64,000 bases of DNA from Chondrosia reniformis (GCA_947172415.1 OX359192.1:8305401-8369400), one strand, 5' to 3'; positions 48,201-61,800 are shown, counted from the stretch's first letter. The notes: generated by a model from the letters alone, not told the origin. Translations and numbers: made by a program.

Positions 48201-51200
48201 CCAGTTTGAAATCTCTCAACTCTCCAGTTTCCCTTCTGACAAGTCCCCAAGACTCTTACATGAATGTTGTACGTTGTTGCAGGTTTTAAATCTTTGATGA
48301 CAATGTCACTAGTAGTATCACTGAAAATAAATGAGGATTGTTTCAAATTGATATTCTCATTAAAATCAGCTTCCCATATCAAAAACTCATGTGTTTTGCT
48401 ACCATAAGTGAATATCTCCACCATTGTTGCACTAGTGGCATATATATACACCTCTGGGTCTAATGGAATAAATGTACAGTTTGTATATGCAAACTACTGT
48501 AAGTCATATTTACTGCATATATGCAGCTTTAAATATTGAAATATATACATACCTGCAGCTTTAGTAGATATATTTTCTCGAGCGCAGGCATAATTATCAT
48601 ATGAATAATATCCATATTTGGAATATCCAAATGTTGTCACTTCTAAATAGTAGCTGCAGTCGTCTTCTCTCAGTCCCTCTATTACTACTGTGAATGAGCC
48701 GTTGGTAAAACAGATATCATTTTGCAAGTATGCTTCCACTTTAGAATCATAAAAGTCTATACAATGCTTATATGGTGGTTCACCAAGATAAGCGTCCTCT
48801 GTAAAGATTAATCTTAAGTTATTCTTCCCAATCACCTTCTCATATTTAGCTTCTACAGTATTATAAACATATTAAATAAACATAAATTCAGCTTTACAGT
48901 TAATTAAAACTGCAAACCTTCTACACGGGTGTAGGCAACATTTTGAAACCAATCTCCATTGTTTTCATTAAGAGGGAAACTGAGAAATCGCATATGTACT
49001 CCATATTTAGTATGCGGCTTCAGACCATTAAGAGATGCAAATTTATAGCCCTCTGGAAAAAATTCCAAAAATTCAGATTTTAAATTTCTAGGCAAGTCTT
49101 CCTGAAGATCTATGACAAGAACCTCCAATCCAAGGAGTTTCATGTTGAAATAGGATTGGAATACTAGCTTTTCAGTTGAATCCAGAGAAGGAGTTATGTT
49201 TACCAAGCCAACATCTAGCAAAAAAATTTGCACAATTCAAAGTTTAAAATGAGCTCTGTGACACATTTCATGATATAGTATACTACTAATTACCTGATAG
49301 AGGCTTTGACCAGAACTCAAAGTACTGACTGCTATCATAGCACTTCAAACTACAGCTGTCATTACAGCATCTTTTTGACATGGATGCATTGCAACTGCAG
49401 CAATTTAAATATGCCAGGAAATATCTCTCACCATAAGACCAAAAGGTGTAGTTTCCTATCAAAATGTTTGGCACAGTGGTACCGGTATTGTTGTAAGTCT
49501 TAAGTCCTGACTCTTCAAAGGAATAACTTTCCCAATCATAGTAGATAAGGTCAGATGGTACAATGTTGGTCTTGTGAACATCAACTCTAGCTCGAGAAAT
49601 AGTCACTGTTTCCCAAGAATCAGAGGAGCAAGAACTAGCATCCCATGGAGCATAGATACAAACAGTACTTGTAGAGGATTTGTGTCTCAAAATTTTTATA
49701 GGTGGTGTGGAATCTAAATGGACATATGTAAAAGTATAATTATTGCAACATATGCTATTGGGCCACTCCATTAAAATTTATAATTCTGATTAACTATATA
49801 CTATGTGAATTAATTTTTGGTATTATATGGCCTTGTGATTGTTACATTGGTGTAAAAACTAGTCTATATGTAGCAGTTGGTAGTTCATCCATCCTCCAGA
49901 ATACTCTAGCCAAGTAGTGACCAGACACAAATATAATTTTTGGATTCACCTTATATGTAATTGTTTTTGGTGTCTATGTGTGCAAGTCAAACCTAATACA
50001 ATCTGACTGCAGCTATCTTGTATCCTCTGAAATAAGGATACTTTAAACATCATTTCTTTGTCATCTGTATAATTATAAGAAAACTACGTAAGGTTTCAAG
50101 TTTAGTTGCAAATTATAATTACTAATGAAAATTATATAAAAATTAGCAATGTGTACGTATACGTATATATGTATATTTGAACTTTTTCGAATTCTTTATA
50201 TTAGTACATAAAGCAACATCTTAACACCTAATATACAAATGGAAACACAACTGATTATACTATATAATACCTGGCAGCAAATAACTGTTACATACGTAAT
50301 TCATTAGTTCTAAAATGATATCCCTTACTTTTCATTTGAAGCTTTCTTGTAAATGTTTCTTTAATTCTCCATTCTCCATGGTAAATATTTTTAGAAAATT
50401 CCATACTGGCTCTTATAAGAACAAGATATGTTGTATTACTTTCAAGTCCAGTAATAGTCACATTTTTGATGTCGGCTGACAGGTATATTCCAGGTCTTGG
50501 TCTGGAATACCAATCTCCTAGCATTTCCCACACAATTACCTCGTGATTTAACAATGGGAGACCTGGTTCCATCAGCTCTTTCAAGTACAAATGGATGGAA
50601 TGATCTTCTGGTTCAATTCTGAATTGAGGAGCTACCGTAAGATATAAATACAGCAATTATATGAAAATGCTTAGGAGTACATACATATATATATACTGAA
50701 GCAGGAAACTGGTGTAGGTAATAAAGAGATGAAGTCATCACTACTAAAATATAAAATGGTAAGTAATACATTATATGTACAATTTTCACATTAGTATGTA
50801 CTGCTAATAAAGTGAGGCATACCATCTGGCAAAGTTACTGATATTGTGTCCATTACAGGAAAATAACCATTAATTTCAAGATACCGAGTGCTGCCCGCTT
50901 CTATTTTAATGAGGTATGGTGTCCTGGGAAGTAATCCTGTGACAACTATGGAATTACTACCAGTTGAAGGTAGAGCCCCTGAATATGCTAGTGAAATTGA
51001 AGTCAGTTCTTCAGCATCAAGCTGCCATATCCAGATACTGTGGCTCTCAGGTATGAAGTTGACATACTCATTTAATAGTATAGTTATATTTAGAGTATTT
51101 GATGTCTGGAGGACTTCTATAACTGGCACTGCAATGCAACACAAAAGAGATATAATATATAACAATGACAAATCAATCATACTATACGGTCTATATACGT

Positions 51201-53721
51201 ATATACATTTTTTCACATTGGTTAAATGGTTACAATTGTTGGTATATACGTAGTGTTGATATTTATTATATAAACACATTAATAGTAATATAAACACATT
51301 AATATTATATATGACTCCAAATGGACTATGAGACCCTAGCTCCCTCTATCACAGTAAATACTGTTACTATCAGAGCAGATTACACTACTAGGAGAAAAAC
51401 ATTACGTCATTGTTAATCTCAGTTAAACCTACTGTACATATGTAAGAGACTGTAACATATAATAAATACATACCATGTATGTATGTACATATACCAACTT
51501 ACACTGAGGCTTGGTAGTAAATGTGTTGATGACCCAGTTCTCGTTGCTGGGCTGTGACCAGTTAAACCTCACATATAGTACATACTTAGTACTTGGGAGA
51601 AGGTTTCCAACAGTAACAGTTGACTCTGTGATTGGAATGAAGAGCGAAGGTCTTGATCTTTGTGGGCAGATAGATCCTTCAGTACTGCAAGTTTCCCAAA
51701 TCAGTATCTCATATCCCATCAGTGCATGTATATTATTTGAGGAATTATGGAGGAATGATATATTTAGAGTTGTGTCTCCCGCTTCACATTCGAATGTTGG
51801 CACTGAATAAATATAACAAACAGTACAATTGCAACTTTACGGCTCTTGACTAAATACTGTAATAAGAGATACTATATGATAAATATGTATAACTCACAGT
51901 AGATGTGTCTGGTATTGTCACCTAGAGGTCTTTGTACACTAAAGGGATCTTTATCTTGTACTAACAGACAAATTATTTAGATATTGAGGTATAGTATACA
52001 CAATGACTAATTCAATAAATGTAACCTAATTTATTTTAAATGGCTTCTCCAATGACTAATTAAATATATAAATGTATTTGACAACTTGCAAATGCCTATC
52101 ATAGAATACTAAGGAAGGATGCATATGTATTATGAATCAATTATCAATATTTAGTCTAATACATTAATAGAAATGATAACCCTAGGCCTCTCCTGTTAAT
52201 CTCTAAGGCAACAGCACCTACTGTGCTGTGCCAAATATAATGAGTATACAGCAAATTTACAGACCATCAGAGGAGCTGACACTTAGTATCCCTGTATATG
52301 AATATGCATGGTTCCTTACTAGTTCCCTGATTTGCCAAAGTAGTGAAAACCCTACCAGTCCAATGTCCCGGATTATACTGGGGTGTTGAACCGTTAGCTC
52401 TTACATACAGGTAATATGAGGTACTGTGGGACAGTTCTACAACAGTCACATTCAGCACTTCAGAGGTTACATAGATAGATGATCGGCTAGCATTGCTTAA
52501 ACTTGCTTCCCAAATCACTATCTCATGACCATGTGGGACAGGACCAGTGGAGTAGTCTTCTTCAAAAATGATTTTAATTGCTGTGCTGCCGAGCTGTATC
52601 CTAAACTTTGGGACTAGAACAATGTAAAGAGAGACTAATAAGATGCAATATTAGAGAAGTAATGTGATTAAAATGTTATGTACATGCATGAGGGACAAAA
52701 CCAAATCACAGATGTAAGTAATATAAATCTTCAAGTATGTTGAGTAACTATTCTAAAATCTCCATAATGACTTATATTGTGTAATATTGAGTGCGTGTTA
52801 GGAAATATGTATATATTGTCTAGAGCAACTGTGGCTTCACTGCATACTTGTACATGCTGTACGTAGGTATGTATGTATATGCATGCTGCATGTAAAAGCC
52901 TGGAAATACAGCCAAACTTGTTGTTTTGGTATATCAATTTTGTGTACCTTCAGGTGTGGTAGAAACTGCAAAATACTCTGCTCTTCCACAGTCCAAGCTA
53001 CATGAATGATATTTACAATCTGAATAGTAGTACCCAGAACTATTCCGGCAGCTTCTGTAGCACTGGACATAAGCGTAATGATAGACTGTGTTAGGTACCA
53101 GCTGCTCCTCCAAGTAACTTTCATAGAGCGGAATCTTGAGGTTAGAAACAGATTTTGGAAAATTACAGTCATCTCCCCAGTTTTTTTCATACTCTTTCCA
53201 CTGAAGAGGTATTAGTTGGTCTGCAGTTGAAGTTGAATTTGTTGTAGCAAAGGCAGCTCCATAGTAAACAGAGTAGCACTCTGGTTCATTGCACGCTTCA
53301 CTCAGTCTATACGAGCACAGAGCAATGGAGGTGCTGTTCCTTTTCCAGGTAATAGGAATCCTGCCAGAAGGTGTTTCTGTGAATACAGCAATACTGGGTG
53401 AGTAAACACTTTCTATTAACTAATTCTGAATGCAGTTCACTATAGCATTACCTAATATTTGCACATATTATTTGTACATATGTATACCTACGTATGGTAT
53501 CCTTGTAAAGTAGGAATCCTTTGCACTGTAGCTGGAAATCATCCACTATGATACAGCACACATAGAGAAGGAGAACCCAGTAATCATGTGGCCAGTGGAA
53601 CAGCTGTTCTGTGCATTATAAACCTACAGTAAATCATAGTTGAACTAGTTGCCAGGCCAAGAATTACAGCCAGAGTTGCTAGTTTTAGATGGGACAACAT
53701 TGTCAGTGTTTGATACACCAT
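42235..53721 (-). CDS. large FN3-repeat receptor with cysteine-rich modules, no kinase
   Basis: A type I receptor-like protein of about 23 exons, with no family name that I can give. Start 53721 encodes a signal peptide (MLSHLKLATLAVILGLATSS). The junction to the next exon 52948-53376 is not settled. Domain order: Cys module; FN3 (52320-52613); linker; FN3 (51503-51802, 50823-51128, 50329-50631); Cys module 49294-49713; FN3 (48919-49214, 48553-48852, 48199-48459); linker; Cys module 47440-47946; FN3 (46687-46966, 46364-46624); linker 46211-46300; Cys module 45646-46128; FN3 45071-45349; two Ser/Thr linkers. Exon 44006-44306 holds the membrane helix (LLAGVAGAGIVLLLVILAVI). Tail exons 43408-43490 and 42235-42728 carry Tyr motifs (YYEIP, DYVPS, DYVPP) and PPQLPQRKP, suited to SH2/SH3 partners. 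No kinase domain follows. The two downstream-in-coordinate genes are receptor kinases. Confidence 0.82.
43046..43287. mobile_element. MITE family M2, foldback element
   Basis: Two arms of about 98 bp (43046-43144 and 43190-43287) are near-perfect reverse complements with a loop of about 45 bp. The arms contain CCCCACCCACTCATGTCTCC and ACCAGAGTCTCCCC. A decayed relative is at 44530-44645. No coding capacity. Lies in the intron between tail exons of the FN3 receptor. Confidence 0.88.
43573..43745. repeat. copy of dispersed repeat family R1 (longest)
   Basis: The best-preserved copy. It carries GACAGAGACTCCCAGGATC, GACCCAGTGGAGAAGA, an A/G-rich insertion, then TATCTTCATCCAAAGCTCTC and GTTTAGTTCCCCTATAGGC. 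Short and non-coding; a SINE-like or MITE-like origin is possible. Confidence 0.8.
44530..44645. repeat. decayed partial copy of MITE family M2
   Basis: It shares TACCCCACCCACTCATGTCT, CCTGAGGAGTRCAATGA and GGAACCAGAGTCTCCCC with the arms of the element at 43046-43287. Confidence 0.75.
49714..50328. other. intron of FN3 receptor, no feature seen
   Basis: 615 bp, AT-rich, between the Cys-module exon 49294-49713 and the FN3 exon 50329-50631. Nothing coding recognised on either strand. Confidence 0.5.
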
Positions 53722-55240
53722 CTTGGTCAGACGTCAGCAGCTCTAGATGTCTAACTTAACAACAGTTACCTTTAAAGGAATTCTTATAATATGTTTATAT
53801 ATGAACATCATTGCTATTTGTATTAGCTGTGGTTTCAGTGACACTAATTTGATTATTGGGTAGGATGTAATTAACTGATAATACAAGATTGCATGCAAGT
53901 TACACTGTGGCAATTGTAACTTATGATCAGCGGTAGAGCACGAAATAAGATTTGCTGGAGGATTAAACCCATGAATATTTTCTAAAAGCCATTAATTTTA
54001 ATGTATGGTAAGATATAGGGCAAATATAGTGCATTTCTATATACGAGCACACATAACCAGTCATGTATACAGTACATATATATAGGACACAGCAATGTGC
54101 TGCACAGGCTTATTAGAGACTAAAGGATTAGGGTGGTTGAGTCAATTACGAAAGATATCAAATTTTACTCATCTTTACACAGCATATATTTTATTATTAG
54201 AGTGCACAATGAATGTATAAAAAGCAAAAAGCATATACATATAAAGAGATGAAATGAACACTGATGGGACTTATAATATATATCCATAAATTTTAGAGTT
54301 TAGTGGATAGAATTTATGTACATTTAGTGCTCAAAGTACATTACATGAGAGTTAGACAATTTGGATATCTGCCTCCTATATATTAGCAATTAAAATTTAA
54401 TTTGGATGTTATGTAACTCTTGAAAGCTGTGCTCAGTTGAATAATGTGAGTGTGAAGCAGATCTATGCATTCACTTTACACATGAGAACAGCAAATTTTA
54501 TTGAACTGAGATTGTTCAGTTAGAGTGCTAACACGAAATGGTATTAACTAGTATAGTCAGTAGTTTAAGCACCTCTCATGTGAACATAAAGGGAACTATG
54601 GGCAAACAGCTTTAGAGGAAAAATGAAAAACAAATTTGGAATCTCCTAAAACCTGGGCTTTGTAATTTGATTGGGAAATGTACAAATATGTACGTATAAG
54701 GAAATATACCTAAAACAGAAAAAGGTGTTTTCATAATTTTATATAAGTTACCAATAATGTACATTAAAAGTAGTTCTGCTATTACTATATTCATAAAGGC
54801 ATATTTATATAAAAGGTATAAATTTGAGTGAAAAGACTATACACAGTACCTAAGAGTTATCAAATGTATATATACTGTATATCAGTAGTTCAATACTGCA
54901 TGTGGTCTCTAAATGGATGTTCAAATATATAGTGAGCACCCCTAAATTTATTTGTATGTACATTTATCCTTTTTAAAGATAAAAGTTTAATACTTTGTAG
55001 GAAAATTAATACACTTCAGAGGTAATAAAATAATGGGGGTACTTGTTGCATTCATAATGAAAAGGTAGGTTTGAGCATCAGCAGCACTTATATTCGAGAA
55101 ACAGAGATTTGTATGTTTCAACCCGTAGGTCTTCTTTAGCAATCTTCTTCAGAATTATAGTTAATTTGTCAAATCATACATTGTAACAGATGCTTAACAG
55201 ATTGCTTATACATAAAAGTCAGTGCATAATTGAGAGTAAT
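53722..55240. other. intergenic region between FN3 receptor and RTK
   Basis: 1.5 kb of AT-rich sequence between the start of the FN3 receptor and the stop of the upstream kinase gene, both on the minus strand. At 55105-55150 is a relative of the repeat at 24440-24495. The rest shows nothing that I can support as a gene. Confidence 0.55.
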
Positions 55241-58200
55241 TTAAGTATGAGTTGTGTATATTGTCTGAAGGTCTTCAAACAAATCCTTGCTCTCCTCCAA
55301 AGGGGACCCCAAAATCTTTGCTTTACTACTAGTAGAGACATTTTCATTTTCCCAAGAAAAGAGAAAGAGTTCTGATTTGCAAAGTGTGGTTCTGATTTCA
55401 GCAGCAGAAGGTCGCTGGTGATAATCAGGATTCCTACATAGAGAAATAACATGATTCAGTAAGTATATATATATATATATATATACACTCTGTTGCTGGG
55501 GCAACCAAGGCAAATTATATTCCACAACTTGTGTATAACTATAATAAGAGGCACTTTGGCCTCTTATTATAGTTATACAATGCAATATCCCGCTGATAAC
55601 TCAGTAAACACCTATAAGCTTGCAAGAAAAGCCTAGGGGAGGAGTGTATATATAACAGTTATACCTTCACGCCCAAGGGTGAGTGCATGTATAATGTATA
55701 ACCATTACATATACGTATATGGTCTATGAGGTAGGACACCCCATATGTATGTACAGGTACGTATATATGTGCGTACAACCTACCAACACTGCACCATAAC
55801 AGTGTATACATTCCTAGGACAACCGGTAGGGGGCGGGTGGCAGTAGCCATCCCCAGCCATGTCAATATACTATGTGAAGAGATACATACGTAGATCATTA
55901 AAACTACACATGTACAGGACACAGTCAATGCAAGCTCTAATTCATATACTGTATGTATGTCAAACATAATGTATGTATATATTCAATATGGTATACTGTA
56001 TATTTTAATGATTTTATACATATTACAGTATTTACGTAATACATAGCAAAAATACTTCTTGTGATGTTATGTCTTCAAATGGCTTGTGTCCAATTGACCA
56101 GATCTCAAACATCAACATTCCGTAGCTCCACACATCACTTGCTGGGCTGTACTTTCTGTAAAGAAGGGCTTCAGGTGCAGTCCATTTTACAGGAATCTGG
56201 CCTCCTTGTGTCACATAGTATCCATACGTCAGATCTCTGGCCATTCCAAAGTCAGAAATCTAAAATTAAACATGAACTTGCTTGCATTTACTGTAGCTTT
56301 ATGAAATTAAAAGCGGAACATAACAAAATATTAAACATTAATTGAGTTAATAATCTAGTTTGTACCTTTATGTATAATACCAACCTTACAGTTCAGTGCA
56401 CCGTCCAAGAGAATATTTCTAGCTGCAATATCACGATGAACAAATCCTTTGTGTGACAAATAGGCCAACCCATCTGCAACTTGGCGACAAAATGCCAGCA
56501 ACTGGTATGGGGCCATGTCACTAGAGAGTAATTTTGTTTCTCTAAATAAACAAATTGTATGCAAGTGAACATATAATGAATGAATTCACAAATTTATTTT
56601 TAAAACTATATCTGTGATTTTCCTAAATCTGTTTTTTTGCATGGGTCATTAGGGTTACACACACACACACCATGAATAAAGGGAATTACTTATAAGTGAA
56701 ACTTACTTTTCTTTCAAGTGCAACAAATATTTTCGTAAGTCACCTTTAGATAGCAGCTCCATAATTATCATTTTCTATATTACATATTATATAGGTATTC
56801 ACAAACATGAATATCAAAGTGATAGATACACACAGTAAGCTTTTAAATTAACAAATGTATTATACAATACTGCATGCATGTGCTCTCTTACTGGATGCTC
56901 AATAGTAACCACTCCTAATAGTCTGACTATGTGAGCGTGTTTGAATTGGCCCATAGTGGCAGCCTCCTTGAGGAGATTGATTGTTTTGTCTTCCTCTGTG
57001 TTTTCCTCTCCCATCATCTTGACAGCTACTTCACTATCCTCCATAAGGTATTCTGATTTCAGTTGAGCTATGTAAACATCACCAAACTGACCTTCCCCGA
57101 TCTTTCCTGTCAAATGGATAATGCTTCTTGGAATCTCATGGAAATTCCACTTGGACATTTGCAAGTACAGTTCATATTCAGTAGATGCTGGCTTTGTGTA
57201 TGAATCTATTGTGTAGGATGAGCCAACTTCATAAAGATGATGATACGTCACTGGTGTGGTGCCCTGTGTTAAAAATATATACAGTTAACTGCAGTTTGGT
57301 AGACCAAAGAATTGTGCATGCCTATGCTTAATAAAGTCATTTGTATTTAATATTGTATCACGAGTATTTATATATCTATCTATTATATAGATTGTATACT
57401 AAATTGCTATCATCATAATATTATATTACCTTGACTTTAGTAACTTCATTGTTCTCCATTTCTTTACTATTCTCTCTTTCTTCCTGTAATTAGTCATGCA
57501 CAGAGAATGCAGTCAAATAGCATATTTTAGTGCTCATGTATGTGTGGATGAAACCATATAGAGAGAGTAAAGTAGACTTACTAGTGTTGGAACAGCTCCA
57601 TAAACAATTTCAAAGACTTGATTTTTGTCTACAACATGCTAGAATGATTCAATAGAGTCAGTATACATACATATACATACATATAATTGTAAACAAATTA
57701 TTACAGTTAGTGACTGAAGATAACTTTCATTGCAATTGGTTATATTTTGTCCATCCGGATCCTCGTAATCATGAACTCCAAATTCATATATTGTGTTTGC
57801 TGTTGTGGTAGCTGCTGCCAAGTTTGCACTATTTAATTCTGTATAGTTATAATGACACCTTCTAAATTGTTTTGGAATCATTAATACTTAAATATAGCTA
57901 TGACTCACTTGCAAGTACTTTCTTCTTAAAATAACAAATAGTGGATATAAGCACAATAATTGTGACTGCCAGCAATATCAATATTACTATTGAAACACCA
58001 ACGAAGATGTCCGCACTGTTATTAGGTGTATCCTCCTCGTTTCTCTTTTCACAATAACGAATACAGAAAACTGTATTGTTAGTTTCTGAATCATTGGATA
58101 TGTGGATTAAGATAGGTATTGCTGTGTCAAAATCGCTGCAGATACCCTTGCAAAATGGGTTCACTAATCCAAAGTGATAATAAAATATTTAAGTTATGCT

Positions 58201-58740
58201 ACACGTACATTTATAGACCATCCAGTGCAAATTACAGCTATACTATAATACATACCTGCATAGTTGAAGGAAACAGTAATTTTTGTAGTTCTATTCCTTC
58301 GATTGGTGCATTGAATATTGAAAGGATCGAGAGGGCTATCTTCGTTTGTGCCAGCTACAAACAAGAGAGTGATAACGAAGAATTCATTCCACCCCATAGC
58401 TAAATATAAACCAACCCTTCTCTTTTACTGCTTTCCTAATATTTATACGTGAGCAATTAGTTGGGTTGAAGCTTTTGATTTCCTTTTGTATAATGTCTGG
58501 TAACTTGTCCTGTATAGCTACTTTCCGTTCGCAGACCGTAGACGAGCATCTGTTATCGCGAGATTGCATGATTTGAGAATTATTCTCGCAGACGGCTATC
58601 GGTGCGCAATCAGACTTGGCGTAATCTACAAATAATAGAGCAATTATGGCTATAATATGCACACTATGCAAATGATAATACAGCCTACCCAGCAACATCA
58701 ATATCGCCATCATGTAAAACATTCGTTCGGAGTGAATCAT
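55241..58740 (-). CDS. receptor tyrosine kinase with short cysteine ectodomain
   Basis: Exons: 58689-58740, 58416-58625, 58256-58354, 57909-58163, 57705-57861, 57582-57638, 57430-57483, 56892-57263, 56707-56774, 56385-56541, 56056-56259, 55784-55869, 55241-55433. Start 58740 begins a hydrophobic signal sequence (MFYMMAILMLLG). The ectodomain is only about 160 residues with about 9 Cys and no recognised domain. The membrane helix is IVILILLAVTIIVLISTICYF. Juxtamembrane tyrosines include HDYEDPDG and EYELY. The kinase domain is complete: GEGQFGDVY, VAVKMM, helix-C Glu in LLKEAA, HRDIAARN, DFGMAR, PVKWTAPEAL, SDVWSYGMLMFEIWS, PPPTGCPRNVY and QRPSAAEI. All catalytic residues are present. Splicing of 57909 to 57861 is one base out of phase, the only unresolved junction. 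Close in style to sponge RTK expansions; orthology is unknown. Confidence 0.88.
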
Positions 58741-58837
58741 CCTTATTCGTTAGGAGTTACTACAAGTTGACTTTTGCGATGTTTCCGATTTCGTACACTT
58801 TTATGTGCTATCCATTAAATAATAGGAAGTATATACT

Positions 58838-61800
58838 TTACATGTAAAACCTCTGTAAATCAATATACAAGTCATAAGCAGCGTCAAGTCTATATCCAAG
58901 ACACTGGGCACCTTGGGGATCCTTCAGATCTTTAAAATGTATTTCAGAAAGAGCTAGCAGAAAAGAGTCTTCTTTTGACAGACAGGTATAAATGTCATCA
59001 AATGTAGGACGATCATAGGAACTGTAATTCCTGAAAAGTATAGAGAATATATATGCACATTAGAAACAATGCACCAATAAATATGCCAATAAATAAAATT
59101 AGAGAAATAAAATTACAAATTGCAAATAAATATTTCTGTACACATTATTTATTATATTAGAATAGCAATTAGAAATTAATAGTGTGAATCTTACCAACAC
59201 ATAACCATTAATCTAAACACCTCTCGAGGGCATCCTGGTGGAGGTGGTTGTATGTAACTGGTACCTTTTAACTTCAATACCACCTAAGGAACAATCACAA
59301 CAGAAGAGTTGTCAACATAACAAGCTAGCATTTTATACACACTTCATTTATGGTTAATGAAGGAAATGGTTTCTCTCCAAGTGACCAGATCTCAAACATC
59401 AACATTCCATAGCTCCACACATCACTAGCTGGGCTGTATCTCTTGTACAAGAGTGCCTGAGATATGCATACATAATATACAGAGTAACAACTAATGTACA
59501 TATAACCAATACATTCAATGATTGGTGCAATTAAATTATACAGTGGAACCTCACGTCTTTGACCACCATAGGGATTGACCAAAAGGGGAGGTTCCACCAA
59601 TTAAATAACTGTACACTATGAACAAACTCTAGTCAATAACAGAGGTTACTTGTAAAAGTTAACACTAGTAGGTCCTGCTTGTGTCCAAATAGTTACATCT
59701 AGGATCCCAATATAACAGTACATATATAACGTATCAGAGAGTACGGTAGTACTCTCTAAGTAGGAATGGCCGGAAAAAAAATGGCCGCCCTATCCAATGT
59801 ATTAGCAATCAACACCTAATAAATCGCCAACGAAGCGATTTTCGGTTATATTCGGTTATTTGCAGCGATTAATGCACGCTTTCCTAAATGCCAAAACATG
59901 TTTCGACGCTCTACACGCTCTATAGCGTTCAAAAAGCGGCTAACTAGGAATAGACCCACTTCCAAAATTCATTTTTTCTTCTTCTTCTTCTTCTTCTTTT
60001 ATTGAATAGACTAGCGCTAATATGCGAACTTGTGCGGACACGTACTAGTTATAAATCGTCATAAATATTTCGGAACTAGGGAATAGACAGCCCTAAATCT
60101 GAATGCGCTCTACAATAAACATGTTAATTGTGAAGAGCGAAAATTGTGGTCTTCTCGGACGCCATTTTTTAATTAAGAGATCATGGTTTTCGGCATATTT
60201 CTCTTGTCTAAGACGTTATTTTGAGATCTTCGCCAAGAAAACTTTCAAATCAATTTAAAACAAGTAATATTAAGAGGAAAAAAGGGGGAATACAAGTAAA
60301 TAAAAAACATTTACAAAAATGATGTTAGAAGTAGAAATGGCAGTGTTCACTAATACATCTGCAAAAAGTATCGAAACAAGACACTAATTATATGATAAGG
60401 CTAATCATACAGAAGTTGCATATATACTGAAATTTAAGTAACTTAACCATACACTTCTGTGTTTGGGCGCACCATTCCTACTTAAGGTTAGTGCGCCCAA
60501 ACACAGAAGTGTATGGTTAAGTTACTTAAATTTCAGTATATATGCAACTTCTGTATGATTAGCCTTATCATATAATTAGTGTCTTGTTTCGATACTTTTT
60601 GCAGATGTATTAGTGAACACTGCCATTTCTACTTCTAACATCATTTTTGTAAATGTTTTTTATTTACTTAGGATATACAAACCTCAGGAGCTGTCCACTT
60701 GATGGGGATCATACTATTGCTACTCGTGTAGTACTCCTCTGACTGTAACTTATGGGACAATCCAAAATCGGCAATCTATACACAGTTGAGATGACCAGCA
60801 GTAGAATGCCCTTACTACTTAGGAACTAATTAATGGTGCTGCACCTTGCAGGTAAGAGTGTCATCCAGCAGGATGTTCCTAGCTGCCAGGTCAGCATGAA
60901 CAAACCTCTTTTGTGACAGGTAGTTCATACCATCAGATATCTCACGACAGAATCTCAGTAGTGCTTGGGGTAAAGCTTGCATTATACTGGAAGCATACAT
61001 ATATGCAAGGACACTTGTGGTTAGATTATCACTTTGATTATGCATAGACCATTAGCAAAACATTAATATCTGTCGGACTCGTTCTTACCTTTCTCTCTGT
61101 CTTTGAAGATAATTTTTCAAGTCACCACAAGACAGATACTCAAATACTAGAATCTACACTTGGTATACAAATCAATACAGTGTTAGAAGCAACTTCATGT
61201 GATAGTCATGTGACTAACAGGTGCATCCTTGGTAACTGCCCCAAACAGCAGTACAATATGTTTATGTCTGAATTGCGCAACAGTTGCCCCCTCCTTTAGC
61301 AGTGAAACCTCTTCAGAAATATCTCCATCTGGCAGAACACACTTGATTGCCACATCCTTAGTCATCAGGGGTGTGATCCACTTGCCTTTGATAACTTGTC
61401 CAAACTGACCGCAACCAATTTGGAATTCCTTCCTGTGGATACACCAACCTGACACCATTATTTTATATACATATGTACATATATATTGTGCACACTGGAC
61501 AGTAATCCAATGTACTGGTTGGCAGGGAGATAGAAAGTTATGACAGCCAGTGGAAAATTAAGTATTTAGACAAAATCTGACTTATTTGTCACAAAAAGGA
61601 TTAATGAAGGGTTGTGGATCTATCTATACTTCAATGGATGTCAACTTGAAAAACTATATACATACCTCAAGGAGTGAATGGGTATTTCCAGGATGCTATA
61701 TTTAGCCAGATGGTTGTATAACTCGTCTTTTCTATTTGGTGGAGTTAAGAAAGGTTCCTTGGCCATCATCTCATAATGAACAACTTCCTGTGGCCTTGTC

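Noticed and set aside
53460-53600. Extra hydrophobic exon (VLLLYVCCIIVDD) near the FN3 receptor start
   Set aside because: An open stretch exists but no combination of splice sites keeps frame with the signal-peptide exon and the first Cys module.
42235-58740. FN3 receptor and RTK as one gene
   Set aside because: Each has its own signal sequence and stop codon, with 1.5 kb of non-coding sequence between them.
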